Assembly (NCBI GenBank): GCA_045637525.1 | Contig: JAZTZP010000143.1 | Location: 1 to 5,274 of the forward strand | Direction: 5' to 3' | DNA length: 5,274 bases | Source: JAZTZP01 sp045637525 | GTDB lineage: Bacteria > Bacillota > Clostridia > UBA1381 | The notes under the pieces: model-generated | Databases searched by the model: none | What the model saw: only the letters and a program-made list of their open reading frames with translations | What the model was told of the DNA's origin: nothing | Position numbers and translations under genes: made by a program | In this document: positions 5,267 to 5,274 of the stretch, in pieces | How the letters are laid out: each line of letters opens with the position of its first letter | Position numbering within the stretch: position 1 is the first letter of the stretch

Positions 5267-5274
5267 TGCATAAT

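Overview
The window looks like chromosome of a low-to-moderate G+C Gram-positive anaerobe, most likely a gut-type member of the Clostridia (Firmicutes). The grounds are A/T-rich intergenic DNA, strong AAAGGA/AGGAGG-type ribosome binding sites before every gene, sigma-A-like promoters with extended -10 motifs, single-helix anchored surface-type proteins, and a short GC-rich CCTCCCTT/AAGGGAGG repeat of the kind I recall as scattered in gut Clostridia. The species cannot be named from sequence alone.

Left edge (1-157): a leftward gene starts at 34 and runs off the window. It has its own near-consensus promoter and a ribosome binding site. An 84-bp fold-back structure overlaps that promoter and start site. 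Together these resemble the 5' end of an insertion-sequence transposase gene protected against read-through transcription. This is inference, because only 11 codons are visible.

Rightward pair (167-1752): ppa, a family I soluble inorganic pyrophosphatase, is followed after 26 bp by queA, the S-adenosylmethionine:tRNA ribosyltransferase-isomerase of queuosine synthesis. They are probably co-transcribed and end at a perfect 15-bp hairpin (1763-1796) shared with the converging leftward genes.

Leftward genes (1795-5112): reading right to left, first comes a 609-residue protein with up to four SseB-like modules, whose leader carries the GC-rich repeat. Next are two paralogous proteins (227 and 188 residues), each with a basic N-terminus, one membrane helix and three degenerate repeats of about 40 residues. 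The 227-residue gene has a clear promoter of its own. A 16-bp hairpin with a short U run separates it from its 188-residue paralogue, which has no room for a private promoter in the remaining gap. Expression of the second gene therefore probably depends on read-through of that hairpin or on a promoter inside the first gene.

No RNA gene, CRISPR array or complete mobile element is visible. The least explained items are the paralogous repeat-protein pair with its intercistronic hairpin, and the fold-back at the left edge.
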